Positions 1 through 5,520 of a stretch of 8,217 bases of DNA are shown here, piece after piece; position 1 is the first letter of the stretch; each line of letters opens with the position of its first letter. The position numbers and the translations under genes were made by a program. The notes beneath the pieces were generated by a model. It was not told the origin of the DNA. It saw only the letters and a program-made list of their open reading frames with translations, and made no database searches. Source of the DNA: Campylobacterales bacterium (GTDB lineage: Bacteria; Campylobacterota; Campylobacteria; Campylobacterales; Sulfurovaceae); the NCBI GenBank assembly GCA_014763905.1, contig JACXUN010000082.1:1-8217 (forward strand). The letters run 5' to 3'.

Positions 1-2
1 AC

Positions 3-107
3 ACAAAAAAGGAAATAGTGGTGGAATCAAACAGCCAAGAATCTATCCAACCGGTCGAAACTGTTGAGGAGCAGCCACAGCTGATATCTCCGACGAACTC
101 AGGTTAA
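3..107 (+). pseudogene. C-terminal piece of an unidentified Glu/Gln/Val-rich reading frame, cut by the window edge
   Basis: A reading frame is open from the window edge to a TAA at 105-107 and encodes about 34 residues beginning TKKEIVVESN. The first 26 or so are rich in Glu, Gln, Val and Ser, with PVETVEEQPQ near the end. This resembles a hydrophilic linker or tail more than random intergenic DNA. The last eight residues and the stop lie inside a short sequence found again, inverted, at 1334-1357, so the original C-terminus may have been replaced by repeat DNA. I do not recognise the protein. It could be the real 3' end of an upstream gene, or the N-terminal side of the M48 gene whose remnant follows in another frame. 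Confidence 0.35.
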
Positions 108-334
108 AGCTAAGCAAGGATGATCAGTTCCGTGATATTTTGGGGGTATTGGCTCACGAGAAGGGTCACGTCGTCAAAAAACACTCACTGCGTATGGCGA
201 TCAAAACCGGAGTTGCCGGAGTGATTATCGGGTATATGACGGGTGATATCTCTATCTTGGCGACTGGGATTCCGACCGTATTGATCAACAGTCACTACAG
301 ATTGATTACTTTAAGAGCTTTGCTCAGTAGTTAG
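68..334 (+). pseudogene. Truncated M48-family metallopeptidase remnant
   Basis: The frame is open from just after a TGA at 65-67 to a TAG at 332-334. It encodes the catalytic core of an M48 (Zn-dependent, YfgC/BepA- or YcaL-like) peptidase: VLAHEKGHVVKKHSLR, with the HExxH zinc motif at 155-169, then a hydrophobic Gly-rich stretch and PTVLINSHY. In the family this is followed by a Ser-Arg-x-x-Glu-x-x-Ala-Asp region that supplies the third zinc ligand. Here the frame turns into unrelated residues right after SHY (about 298) and stops. A short peptide, DYFKSFAQ, in another frame (304-327, TAG 328-330) could be the original C-terminus after an internal deletion. No credible start or ribosome binding site is seen, and the N-terminal signal and domain are missing. 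It is inferred to be non-functional. The family call rests on the motif and its surroundings. Confidence 0.65.
82..106 (+). repeat. Short interspersed repeat, copy 1 (inverted partner of 1334-1357)
   Basis: This 25-base stretch matches the reverse complement of 1334-1357 at 23 positions, with one mismatch and one gap. The longest uninterrupted block is CGAACTCAGGTTA. It overlaps the point where the Glu-rich frame ends and the M48-like frame begins. The match is seen directly; that it is a mobile or genome-wide repeat is inference. Confidence 0.6.
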
Positions 335-370
335 TTTGTAACTTTAACAAGAGTGTCAGCACTTTTTATT

Positions 371-376
371 TATACT
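371..376 (+). promoter_or_regulatory. Probable -10 box for the lipoprotein gene
   Basis: TATACT lies in a T-rich stretch about 25 bases before the start codon, placing the transcription start near 383 just ahead of the Shine-Dalgarno. No -35 box is apparent, as is usual for housekeeping promoters of Campylobacterota. Confidence 0.4.
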
Positions 377-400
377 TAAGAAAATTATCAAGGAGAGACA

Positions 401-1243
401 ATGAAGCTCTTAAAATTCACAGCTGTTATGTTATTGACGTTGACGTTTTTTGATGGATGTTCCAAAACGACGGTAGATCCTTATGCCGAGATTGAAGATG
501 TGACGCGGCCGAAACTTTCGACTTATGAGTTGAATGTGATTAGTGATAAGATTTATATGAATGAGACATCGGGTAATCCGGAACATCTGATGTTTTGGTC
601 GACCAATGAGTCGTTTGCTTCTTTGGGAATCGGACACTTTATCTGGTATCCTGCTGGACAGCCAAAGCGGTTTGACGAGACTTTCCCGGCGATGATTCAG
701 TACTATATCGATAATAAAGTGGAGATTCCTGAGTGGCTCAAACTGCAAAAAGACAAAGGAGCTCCATGGCCAAACCGTGCGACCTTTGAACACGCCCGCA
801 ATGACAAAGAGTTCATCGAACTCAAATATCTCTTGATGAATACCAAAGAGTTACAGACTCAATTCTTCTTTGACCGACTGCATGATTCGATTCCTGAGAT
901 CGTCAAGTATGTGGCACCGGAGCGTCGTCAGCATGTGATCGATAACTATAATGCACTGGCAAAAACCCAAGGGGGTTGGTATCCATTAATCGACTATATC
1001 AACTTTAAGGGTAAAGGGATCAAAGCAACCGAGCGGTATAACAATCAAGGATGGGGAATGCTTCAAGTCTTAGAGATGATGCAGCCGGTGCAACCGGGGC
1101 CATTGGCTCTTCAAGAGTTTTCCCGAGCGGCTACCGCAGTGTTAGAACGACGTATCCAAAACTCTCCGCCGGAAAACAATGAGCAAAAGTGGTTGCAAGG
1201 ATGGATGGCTCGTACCAACTCCTATGCGACTCCTTTATATTAA
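401..1243 (+). CDS. Putative lipoprotein of unknown function with a lysozyme-like E...GIGH motif
   Basis: This encodes a 280-residue protein. The ATG is supported by AAGGAG at 390-395. Residues 1-20 form a Lys-led hydrophobic signal peptide ending in FFDGC, a poor but plausible lipobox with Cys20 as the lipidation site, so a periplasmic membrane-anchored protein is likely. The mature part has blocks that look strongly conserved: IYMNETSGNP (51-60), SLGIGHFIWYPAG (74-86), PWPNR (122-126), GWYPLIDYINFKGKG (192-206) and ERYNNQGWGMLQVLE (211-225). I recall similar uncharacterised proteins in other proteobacteria but know of no assigned activity. Glu55 followed about 20 residues later by GIGH resembles the catalytic Glu and GIGH region of phage T4-type lysozymes, so a cell-wall hydrolase is possible. 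That is inference. The gene stands alone between decayed M48 DNA and the convergent U32 gene. Confidence 0.85.
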   Translation: MKLLKFTAVMLLTLTFFDGCSKTTVDPYAEIEDVTRPKLSTYELNVISDKIYMNETSGNPEHLMFWSTNESFASLGIGHFIWYPAGQPKRFDETFPAMIQYYIDNKVEIPEWLKLQKDKGAPWPNRATFEHARNDKEFIELKYLLMNTKELQTQFFFDRLHDSIPEIVKYVAPERRQHVIDNYNALAKTQGGWYPLIDYINFKGKGIKATERYNNQGWGMLQVLEMMQPVQPGPLALQEFSRAATAVLERRIQNSPPENNEQKWLQGWMARTNSYATPLY

Positions 1244-1264
1244 TCACTTTTGATTTTCCTCTTC

Positions 1265-1293
1265 TGTGCCCCATGCTTGGTGCATGGGGTACA
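1265..1293. repeat. GC-rich palindrome after the lipoprotein gene (REP-like or weak terminator)
   Basis: CCCCATGC and GCATGGGG pair perfectly across the loop TTGGT. Flanking bases extend the stem to about 12 bp with one G-U pair. It lies 22 bases past the lipoprotein stop, where transcription from both convergent genes would need to end, but neither strand has a U-run after the stem. It may be a repetitive extragenic palindrome that also slows RNA polymerase. Confidence 0.55.
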
Positions 1294-1307
1294 CTTCTTA
1301 ATATATT

Positions 1308-1357
1308 CGGGGCTGAAGTCGCCGTTTCCTAGATAACCTGAGTTCGACGGGATATCA
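1308..1357. repeat. Intergenic repeat-like segment containing copy 2 of the short repeat
   Basis: Positions 1334-1357 are the inverted partner of 82-106. The preceding bases (CGGGGCTGAAGTCGCCG, 1308-1324) form an imperfect GC-rich palindrome of the type often found next to such repeats, so the whole segment may be one repeat unit. The remaining spacer up to 1425 shows only small AT-rich hairpins (for example CCTA/TAGG at 1370-1381) and no gene. Confidence 0.45.
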
Positions 1358-1425
1358 TAGTCACAGAAGCCTAAAAATAGGTAAGATTTGAAAAATCAAA
1401 ATTCGTAGGACTAGCCGTAGCTAAT

Positions 1426-2712
1426 TCAAGATTTTTTCTCTTTGGACTCATAGATTCCCCGTCTTAGAATCGTATAGCTTGGTAATTGAACCGGCAATAT
1501 AATATCGTTTAGATCACCGCTATGGATGCACTCGAACTCTTTTCCGGTGATTGAGATGATCTTTTTCAACGTCAGATAAAAACTTCCGTTGATCTCTTCG
1601 ATTTTACATGCGTCATTCTCTAACGGTTCTAATGTGACTCCCACCGGCAGGACGATCTCAACACGGTCTCCGATACAAGTTTTATCTTTGCATCGCCAGG
1701 TCATGCCGTCTTCACTCACCAGTGCTGCCACTTGATGGGTTCCGTCTTGGATGGTAAAACCGTGTGACTGTGTATCCTCTTTCTCAAACGGACGGGAGAG
1801 GAGATAGGCATCGGTAAAGCCACGGTTTTGGGTAGTATGCAGCTCTTTTTGATAAAGATCGGCATTGAACCGTCCGGCATAGTAGTCATCAATCGCATGG
1901 CGGTAGGCTTTGGTCACGACACCAACGTAGTATGGCGATTTGGTTCGTCCTTCGATTTTGAGCGAGTCAATCACACCGGATGCCAAAATCTCATCCACAT
2001 GGGATGCCATATTCATATCTTTGGCATTCATAATATAGGTACCGACCTCGGTCTCTTCTTCGAGTCGGAAGGTAGTGTTGGTCTCCGGATTATAGGCATA
2101 GAGTTCATACGGGAATCGGCAATCATTGGCACAGCTTCCGCGGTTAGGGACGCGTCCTTTTTGCAGAGCCGAAACCAAACAGCGTCCGCTATAGGCAAAA
2201 CACATCGACCCATGTACAAAGACTTCTAATTCCAAATCTGGAATCACAGATTTTATCGCTTCACAATCTTTAAGGCTAATCTCACGAGCCACAATAATAC
2301 GCTTGACTCCGAGATCATAATAGACCTGAGCATCGAGTGCATTCATGACATTGGCTTGGGTGGAGAGATGGATGGGGATATTGGGAGCGATTTTGGATGC
2401 CATCTTAACAATCCCCGGACTCGAAACGATCAACGCATCAGGGTTTAGTTCTGCCATTTTGGCGATATGGTTCTCATAGAGTTTGAGTTGGGAGTTAAAC
2501 GGGAAACTATTGATCGTACAGTAGACTTTTTTGCCTAAACTGTGGGCATACGCGATTCCTTCTGCATACGATTCCATATCAAACTCTTTGCCGGAGCGGA
2601 TTCGTAATGAAAAGGTACTGGTTCCTCCGTATATCGCATCGGCTCCGTAACCTAATGCGATTTTGAGTTTTTCCAGATTTCCTGCCGGAGCTAATAGTTC
2701 TACTTTGTGCAT
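1426..2712 (-). CDS. Peptidase U32 family protein, TrhP/YegQ-like tRNA hydroxylation enzyme
   Basis: This 428-residue protein has the U32 signature EVFVHGSMCFAYSGRC at residues 163-178. The N-terminus ELLAPAGNLEKLKIAL, a TIM-barrel-like first two thirds, and SLKIEGR at 250-256 are also typical. Cys171, Cys178, Cys194 and Cys198 are candidate iron-sulfur or metal ligands. Older annotations call such proteins collagenase or protease PrtC. E. coli TrhP (YegQ) is now known to act in prephenate-dependent formation of 5-hydroxyuridine at tRNA wobble position 34. At 428 aa this protein fits TrhP (about 450 aa) better than the longer rRNA enzyme RlhA or the short ubiquinone proteins UbiU/UbiV. The ATG is preceded by a modest GAGG nine bases upstream. 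The gene is monocistronic, convergent with the lipoprotein gene and divergent from the phosphatase gene. The family is certain; the substrate is inferred. Confidence 0.92.
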   Translation of the reverse strand: MHKVELLAPAGNLEKLKIALGYGADAIYGGTSTFSLRIRSGKEFDMESYAEGIAYAHSLGKKVYCTINSFPFNSQLKLYENHIAKMAELNPDALIVSSPGIVKMASKIAPNIPIHLSTQANVMNALDAQVYYDLGVKRIIVAREISLKDCEAIKSVIPDLELEVFVHGSMCFAYSGRCLVSALQKGRVPNRGSCANDCRFPYELYAYNPETNTTFRLEEETEVGTYIMNAKDMNMASHVDEILASGVIDSLKIEGRTKSPYYVGVVTKAYRHAIDDYYAGRFNADLYQKELHTTQNRGFTDAYLLSRPFEKEDTQSHGFTIQDGTHQVAALVSEDGMTWRCKDKTCIGDRVEIVLPVGVTLEPLENDACKIEEINGSFYLTLKKIISITGKEFECIHSGDLNDIILPVQLPSYTILRRGIYESKEKKS

Positions 2713-2748
2713 TATCTCTACCCTCTATATTTCTTGAAGCTTCATTAT

Positions 2749-2768
2749 CGCGGGCTAGAAAGCCCACG
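2749..2768. repeat. REP-like palindrome in the U32 5' leader
   Basis: GGGCT (2752-2756) and AGCCC (2761-2765) pair across an AGAA loop, and C2749-G2768 and G2750-C2767 extend the stem past one mismatch. The GC content contrasts with the AT-rich surroundings. It would lie within the U32 leader if the -10 at 2779-2784 is used. Sequences of the form GGGCT-AGAA-AGCCC next to CACGCTAC are, as I recall, common extragenic repeats in other bacteria. Confidence 0.5.
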
Positions 2769-2778
2769 CTACACAACG

Positions 2779-2784
2779 ATTATA
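2779..2784 (-). promoter_or_regulatory. Probable -10 box for the U32 gene
   Basis: On the minus strand this reads TATAAT, preceded by an A-rich stretch, with the start codon about 65 bases downstream. It predicts a start near 2772 and a leader of about 60 nt that contains the 2749-2768 hairpin. No clear -35 is visible. Confidence 0.4.
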
Positions 2785-3008
2785 TTTTCTAAGAAATTTT
2801 TATCGAATAGTACACTAATCTTGGTTATAATCAAATATGTGTGTCATTATCATGATTGTCGCGTTTGGATTTGCGATACAACATTTTTTAATCGGAAACT
2901 ATTTTTCAGCATTGGGAGGAATGGCTGTTGGCATTTTTTCCTGCTGATGCTATTAACCCCTCAATGTAATTCACAATTTTTAATTATATCATGTAGCGTA
3001 ATTTTTTA
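2785..3008. other. AT-rich divergent spacer with a structured patch, no gene recognised
   Basis: The spacer between the U32 and phosphatase genes is 311 bases long. Its middle holds a near-palindrome around a TATAAT (2821-2834) and an inverted-repeat patch at 2906-2947: TTCCTGCTGA pairs with TCAGC plus AGGAA across a 6-base bulge. A weaker TTGT-CGC/GCG-AT-ACAA pairing sits between them. An open frame crosses the region from 2707 to 3027, but it begins inside the U32 gene on the other strand and encodes a composition (many Phe, Cys, Ile) typical of AT-rich noncoding DNA. A small RNA from 2838 to about 2940 is possible but unproven. Confidence 0.3.
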
Positions 3009-3017
3009 TGCTAAAAT
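3009..3017 (+). promoter_or_regulatory. Extended -10 of the phosphatase gene, very close to its start codon
   Basis: TG-C-TAAAAT lies downstream of a T-rich run (ATTTTTTA), the usual look of Campylobacterota housekeeping promoters. The hexamer ends only six bases before the ATG at 3024, so transcription would begin at or next to the start codon. Confidence 0.5.
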
Positions 3018-3023
3018 GCGGGC

Positions 3024-3803
3024 ATGAGAATAGATTTACATAACCACACCACCCGATGCAACCATGCTGAGGGAACCATTGACGAGTATATTGAGCAGGC
3101 TATCAAGTTGGGAATCGATATTTACGGCTTCTCCGAACACGCTCCGATGAGCTTTGATCCCAAATACCGTCTGGCTTTTGAGGAGATGGAAGCCTATACG
3201 TATGATGTATTGGATGCCCAAACCCGTTATCAAGATCAAATCGAGATACTACTCGGGTATGAGGTTGATTACCTGCCGGGACACATGGATGACCGCGTGT
3301 TAAAAGCTAAAGTCGACTATCTAATCGGCTCCGTTCATTTCATTAATAAGTGGGGTTTTGATAATCCTGAATTTATCGGTGGATATGAGGAACGAGATAT
3401 CGATACGATATGGCAGGAGTATTTTGATGCGATTGAAGCGATGGCGAAAATGGGACGATTTGATATCGTCGGACATCTCGATCTCATCAAAGTTTTCAAA
3501 TACCTGCCGCAAAAAGATATCCGACTGATTGCTCAAAAAGCACTCAAAGCGATCAAAACCTCCAATATGGTACTCGAACTCAATGCTGCCGGATTGCGTA
3601 AACCGATTCAAGAGATATACCCCTCTCAACCCCTCCTCGAAGTGGCGTATGAACTCGATATTCCGATCACTTTCAGTTCGGATGCCCATGCTGTTGAGCA
3701 GATTGGTTTCAGTTATGATAAAGTTACAGAGCTGGCACGATGTGTGGGTTATACACAAGTTGTTACTTTTAAACAACGCGATAAACAATTGGTTAATTTT
3801 TAA
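3024..3803 (+). CDS. PHP-domain histidinol-phosphatase family protein (HisJ/HisK type)
   Basis: This 259-residue PHP-superfamily phosphoesterase has the metal-binding motifs in the expected order: DLHNHTTRCNHAEG (4-17), GFSEHAP (35-41), GYEVDY (78-83), GSVHF (102-106), GHLDLIK (150-156), LELNAAG (184-190) and FSSDAH (217-222). Likely trinuclear metal ligands are His6, His8, His14, His39, Glu80, His105, His151, Asp220 and His222. The Cys-Asn-His-Ala motif near the N-terminus is typical of the Bacillus HisJ/HisK family (histidinol-phosphate phosphatase, EC 3.1.3.15, penultimate step of histidine synthesis). No other his gene is in the window, and many relatives carry a bifunctional HisB, so another phosphate-ester substrate is possible. 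The Shine-Dalgarno before the ATG is poor. The start is chosen because DLHNHT lies at residues 4-9, as in the family. Confidence 0.88.
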   Translation: MRIDLHNHTTRCNHAEGTIDEYIEQAIKLGIDIYGFSEHAPMSFDPKYRLAFEEMEAYTYDVLDAQTRYQDQIEILLGYEVDYLPGHMDDRVLKAKVDYLIGSVHFINKWGFDNPEFIGGYEERDIDTIWQEYFDAIEAMAKMGRFDIVGHLDLIKVFKYLPQKDIRLIAQKALKAIKTSNMVLELNAAGLRKPIQEIYPSQPLLEVAYELDIPITFSSDAHAVEQIGFSYDKVTELARCVGYTQVVTFKQRDKQLVNF

Positions 3804-3837
3804 TCATTAATCGCTAGCTATTTCCGAAAGTTTGCGT

Positions 3838-3848
3838 TACAATATTGT
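3838..3848 (+). promoter_or_regulatory. glnA -10 box overlapped by a perfect 10-base palindrome
   Basis: TACAAT (3838-3843), preceded by TTTGCGT, is the best -10, placing the start near 3850 and giving a leader of about 25 nt. ACAATATTGT (3839-3848) is a perfect palindrome on top of it and could be a repressor operator. An alternative TATAAT at 3855-3860 would place the start within the ribosome binding site and is less likely. No sigma-54 GG-N10-GC pattern is seen. Confidence 0.4.
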
Positions 3849-3874
3849 GAATTTTATAATTTAGGAGATACCGT

Positions 3875-5302
3875 ATGGGTAAATTTGTAAACAGTATAGA
3901 TGAGTTTTTTAAGTTTTGTGAAGATAACGAAGTCGAGTTTGTAGATTTCCGTTTCACAGACATTAAAGGGGCATGGCACCATATTTCATACCGAATGAGT
4001 GCAGTTGATGCAAAAATGTTAGAAAATGGTCTTCCGTTTGACGGTTCATCCATCGAAGCATGGCAGCCGATCCACAAATCAGATATGCTCCTTAAGCCGG
4101 ATGTTCCGACTGCTTTCTTAGATCCATTTACTGCCGACAGTACGGTTATTGTTATCTGTGACGTTTATGACATCTATAAAAACGATCTTTATGAGAAGTG
4201 TCCGCGAAGTATTGCCAAAAAGACATTGAAGTATCTTGAAGAGACCGGTATAGGTGATACGGCATTCTTTGGTCCAGAGAATGAGTTCTTTATCTTTGAT
4301 GATGTAAAAATCTGGTCAGGAACCAACCAAGCAGGATACAAAGTAGACTCTATCGAAGGTGACTGGAACAGAGGAAAATCTTATGAAGACGGTAACTTAG
4401 GAAATCAACCAGGAAATAAAGGCGGATACTTCCCAGTTATGCCAACCGATAGCATGGTAGATTTACGTGCAGAGATGATGCAAGTACTAGAAGATGTTGG
4501 TTTGACGGTTGTTCTTGGACACCATGAAGTGGCACAAGCACAAGGTGAGATCGGTATCAAGTTTGGAACCATGATCGAAGCAGCCGATAACGTCCAAAAG
4601 TATAAGTATGTCGTTAAAATGGTAGCTCACCTTAACGGTAAAACAGCAACCTTTATGCCAAAACCACTTTTTGGTGATAACGGAAACGGAATGCACGTTC
4701 ACCAGTCTATCTGGAAAGATGGTAAAAACCTATTCTACAAAGAGGGTGAATACGGGAACCTAAGTGAGATGGCTCTTAACTACCTTGGCGGTATCTTTAG
4801 ACATGCTCATGCGGTAGCAGCGTTTAGCAATCCAAGTACCAACTCATATAAGCGATTGATTCCAGGTTTTGAGGCTCCAAGCATCTTGACCTACTCTAGC
4901 CAAAACCGATCAGCTTCTTGTCGTATCCCATATGGTGCAGGTGAGATGGCAACACGAATTGAGACGCGATTCCCGGATAGTGCTTCTTGTCCATACCTCA
5001 CTTTTTCGGTATTGATGTTGGCAGGTCTTGATGGAATTAAAAACAAAGACATTCCGGTTGGACCAATGGATATCGATCTATTCGAGCTTAGCCTTGACGA
5101 GATTCGTGAGAAAAAAATCCCACAAATGCCTCACACACTAAGAGAAGCGTTAGAGGGCTTAATTGCAGATCATGACTTCCTTCTCCCGGTTATGACACAA
5201 GATTTCATTGATACCTATCAGCACTATCAGTTTGAGCGACAAGTTTGGCCGGATGAGGCTAGACCAACAGGATTTGAATTTAAATCTACTTTCAACTGCT
5301 AG
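3875..5302 (+). CDS. glnA: Glutamine synthetase, type I
   Basis: This 475-residue enzyme makes glutamine from glutamate, ammonia and ATP (EC 6.3.1.2), the main cytosolic route of ammonium assimilation, and normally forms a dodecamer. Seen in order: the N-terminal beta-grasp domain with FDGSS (55-59); FGPENEFF with metal-binding Glu135 and Glu137 (132-139); [16 protein letters not shown] (215-230); [10 protein letters not shown] (269-278); [17 protein letters not shown] (319-334); NRSASCRIP (344-352); and ETRFPD (363-368). The length is normal. The adenylylation site, NLYDLP in enteric bacteria, reads DLFEL here with Phe403 in place of the modified Tyr, so GlnE control is unlikely. H. pylori is known to share this change. 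The ATG has AGGAG at 3863-3867. The gene lies 71 bases after the phosphatase gene and has its own likely promoter; it is followed by a hairpin. Confidence 0.98.
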   Translation: MGKFVNSIDEFFKFCEDNEVEFVDFRFTDIKGAWHHISYRMSAVDAKMLENGLPFDGSSIEAWQPIHKSDMLLKPDVPTAFLDPFTADSTVIVICDVYDIYKNDLYEKCPRSIAKKTLKYLEETGIGDTAFFGPENEFFIFDDVKIWSGTNQAGYKVDSIEGDWNRGKSYEDGNLGNQPGNKGGYFPVMPTDSMVDLRAEMMQVLEDVGLTVVLGHHEVAQAQGEIGIKFGTMIEAADNVQKYKYVVKMVAHLNGKTATFMPKPLFGDNGNGMHVHQSIWKDGKNLFYKEGEYGNLSEMALNYLGGIFRHAHAVAAFSNPSTNSYKRLIPGFEAPSILTYSSQNRSASCRIPYGAGEMATRIETRFPDSASCPYLTFSVLMLAGLDGIKNKDIPVGPMDIDLFELSLDEIREKKIPQMPHTLREALEGLIADHDFLLPVMTQDFIDTYQHYQFERQVWPDEARPTGFEFKSTFNC

Positions 5303-5308
5303 TTTTTT

Positions 5309-5331
5309 GGACAAGGCTTATTGCCTTGTCC
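5309..5331. repeat. Perfect 9-bp palindrome after glnA (REP-like or terminator)
   Basis: GGACAAGGC and GCCTTGTCC pair perfectly around a TTATT loop, six bases past the glnA stop. Its position suits a terminator, but the T-run (5303-5308) lies before the stem, and the bases after it (TACTATCTC) are not a U-tract. It may be a mobile-type palindrome used for RNA end formation. Confidence 0.55.
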
Positions 5332-5373
5332 TACTATCTCTTCTTCCCTCATTAACTTTTAATTTTTTTCAGC

Positions 5374-5379
5374 TATAAT
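5374..5379 (+). promoter_or_regulatory. -10 box of the rpsB-tsf operon
   Basis: A consensus TATAAT follows a T-rich run (AATTTTTTTCAGC). The expected transcription start is near 5386, about 135 bases before rpsB. No -35 element is evident, in keeping with the group. Confidence 0.6.
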
Positions 5380-5385
5380 CATGCG

Positions 5386-5520
5386 TTTAATTTTTTTGTT
5401 AAACAAATTCTCATGCAGTTATTCCTTGAAAGGTTGCACATTGGGTGTTGAAGACTGCAGAGGGACAAACCTAAAGAGTACTGCTCTATAAACAATTACT
5501 GATTATACCAAGGAGACAAA
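5386..5520 (+). promoter_or_regulatory. Long rpsB 5' leader, candidate autoregulatory RNA
   Basis: The leader is unusually long compared with about 25 nt for glnA. TGCAGT (5414-5419) pairs with ACTGCA (5454-5459), enclosing CCT-TGAA-AGG (5424-5433), and the following purine-rich segment could form further pairs. In gammaproteobacteria the rpsB leader (the t44 RNA element) binds S2 for feedback control. A comparable role here is inferred from position, length and pairing. The segment ends with AAGGAG (5510-5515), five bases before the ATG. Confidence 0.4.

Noticed and set aside
431..793. Minus-strand open frame opposite the lipoprotein gene
   Set aside because: It is an antisense shadow: no start signals, a basic Arg-rich random composition, and the plus strand encodes a protein with clear motifs.
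2707..3027. 106-codon open frame between the U32 and phosphatase genes
   Set aside because: It begins inside the U32 gene on the opposite strand, overlaps the phosphatase start, has no ribosome binding site, and its Phe/Cys/Ile-rich product looks like translated AT-rich spacer.
3321..3788. 155-codon minus-strand frame opposite the phosphatase gene
   Set aside because: It lies wholly within a gene with complete PHP motifs, and no ribosome binding site or recognisable domain was seen.
3804..3874. Sigma-54 promoter for glnA
   Set aside because: No GG-N10-GC pattern with suitable spacing is found; a -10 box of the housekeeping type explains the region better.
5309..5331. Classical rho-independent terminator for glnA
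   Set aside because: The stem is strong, but the T-run precedes it and no U-tract follows, so it is listed as a palindrome rather than a terminator.
5381..5491. 36-codon frame at the start of the rpsB leader
   Set aside because: Its ATG lies at or before the predicted transcription start, it has no ribosome binding site, and the peptide is not recognisable.
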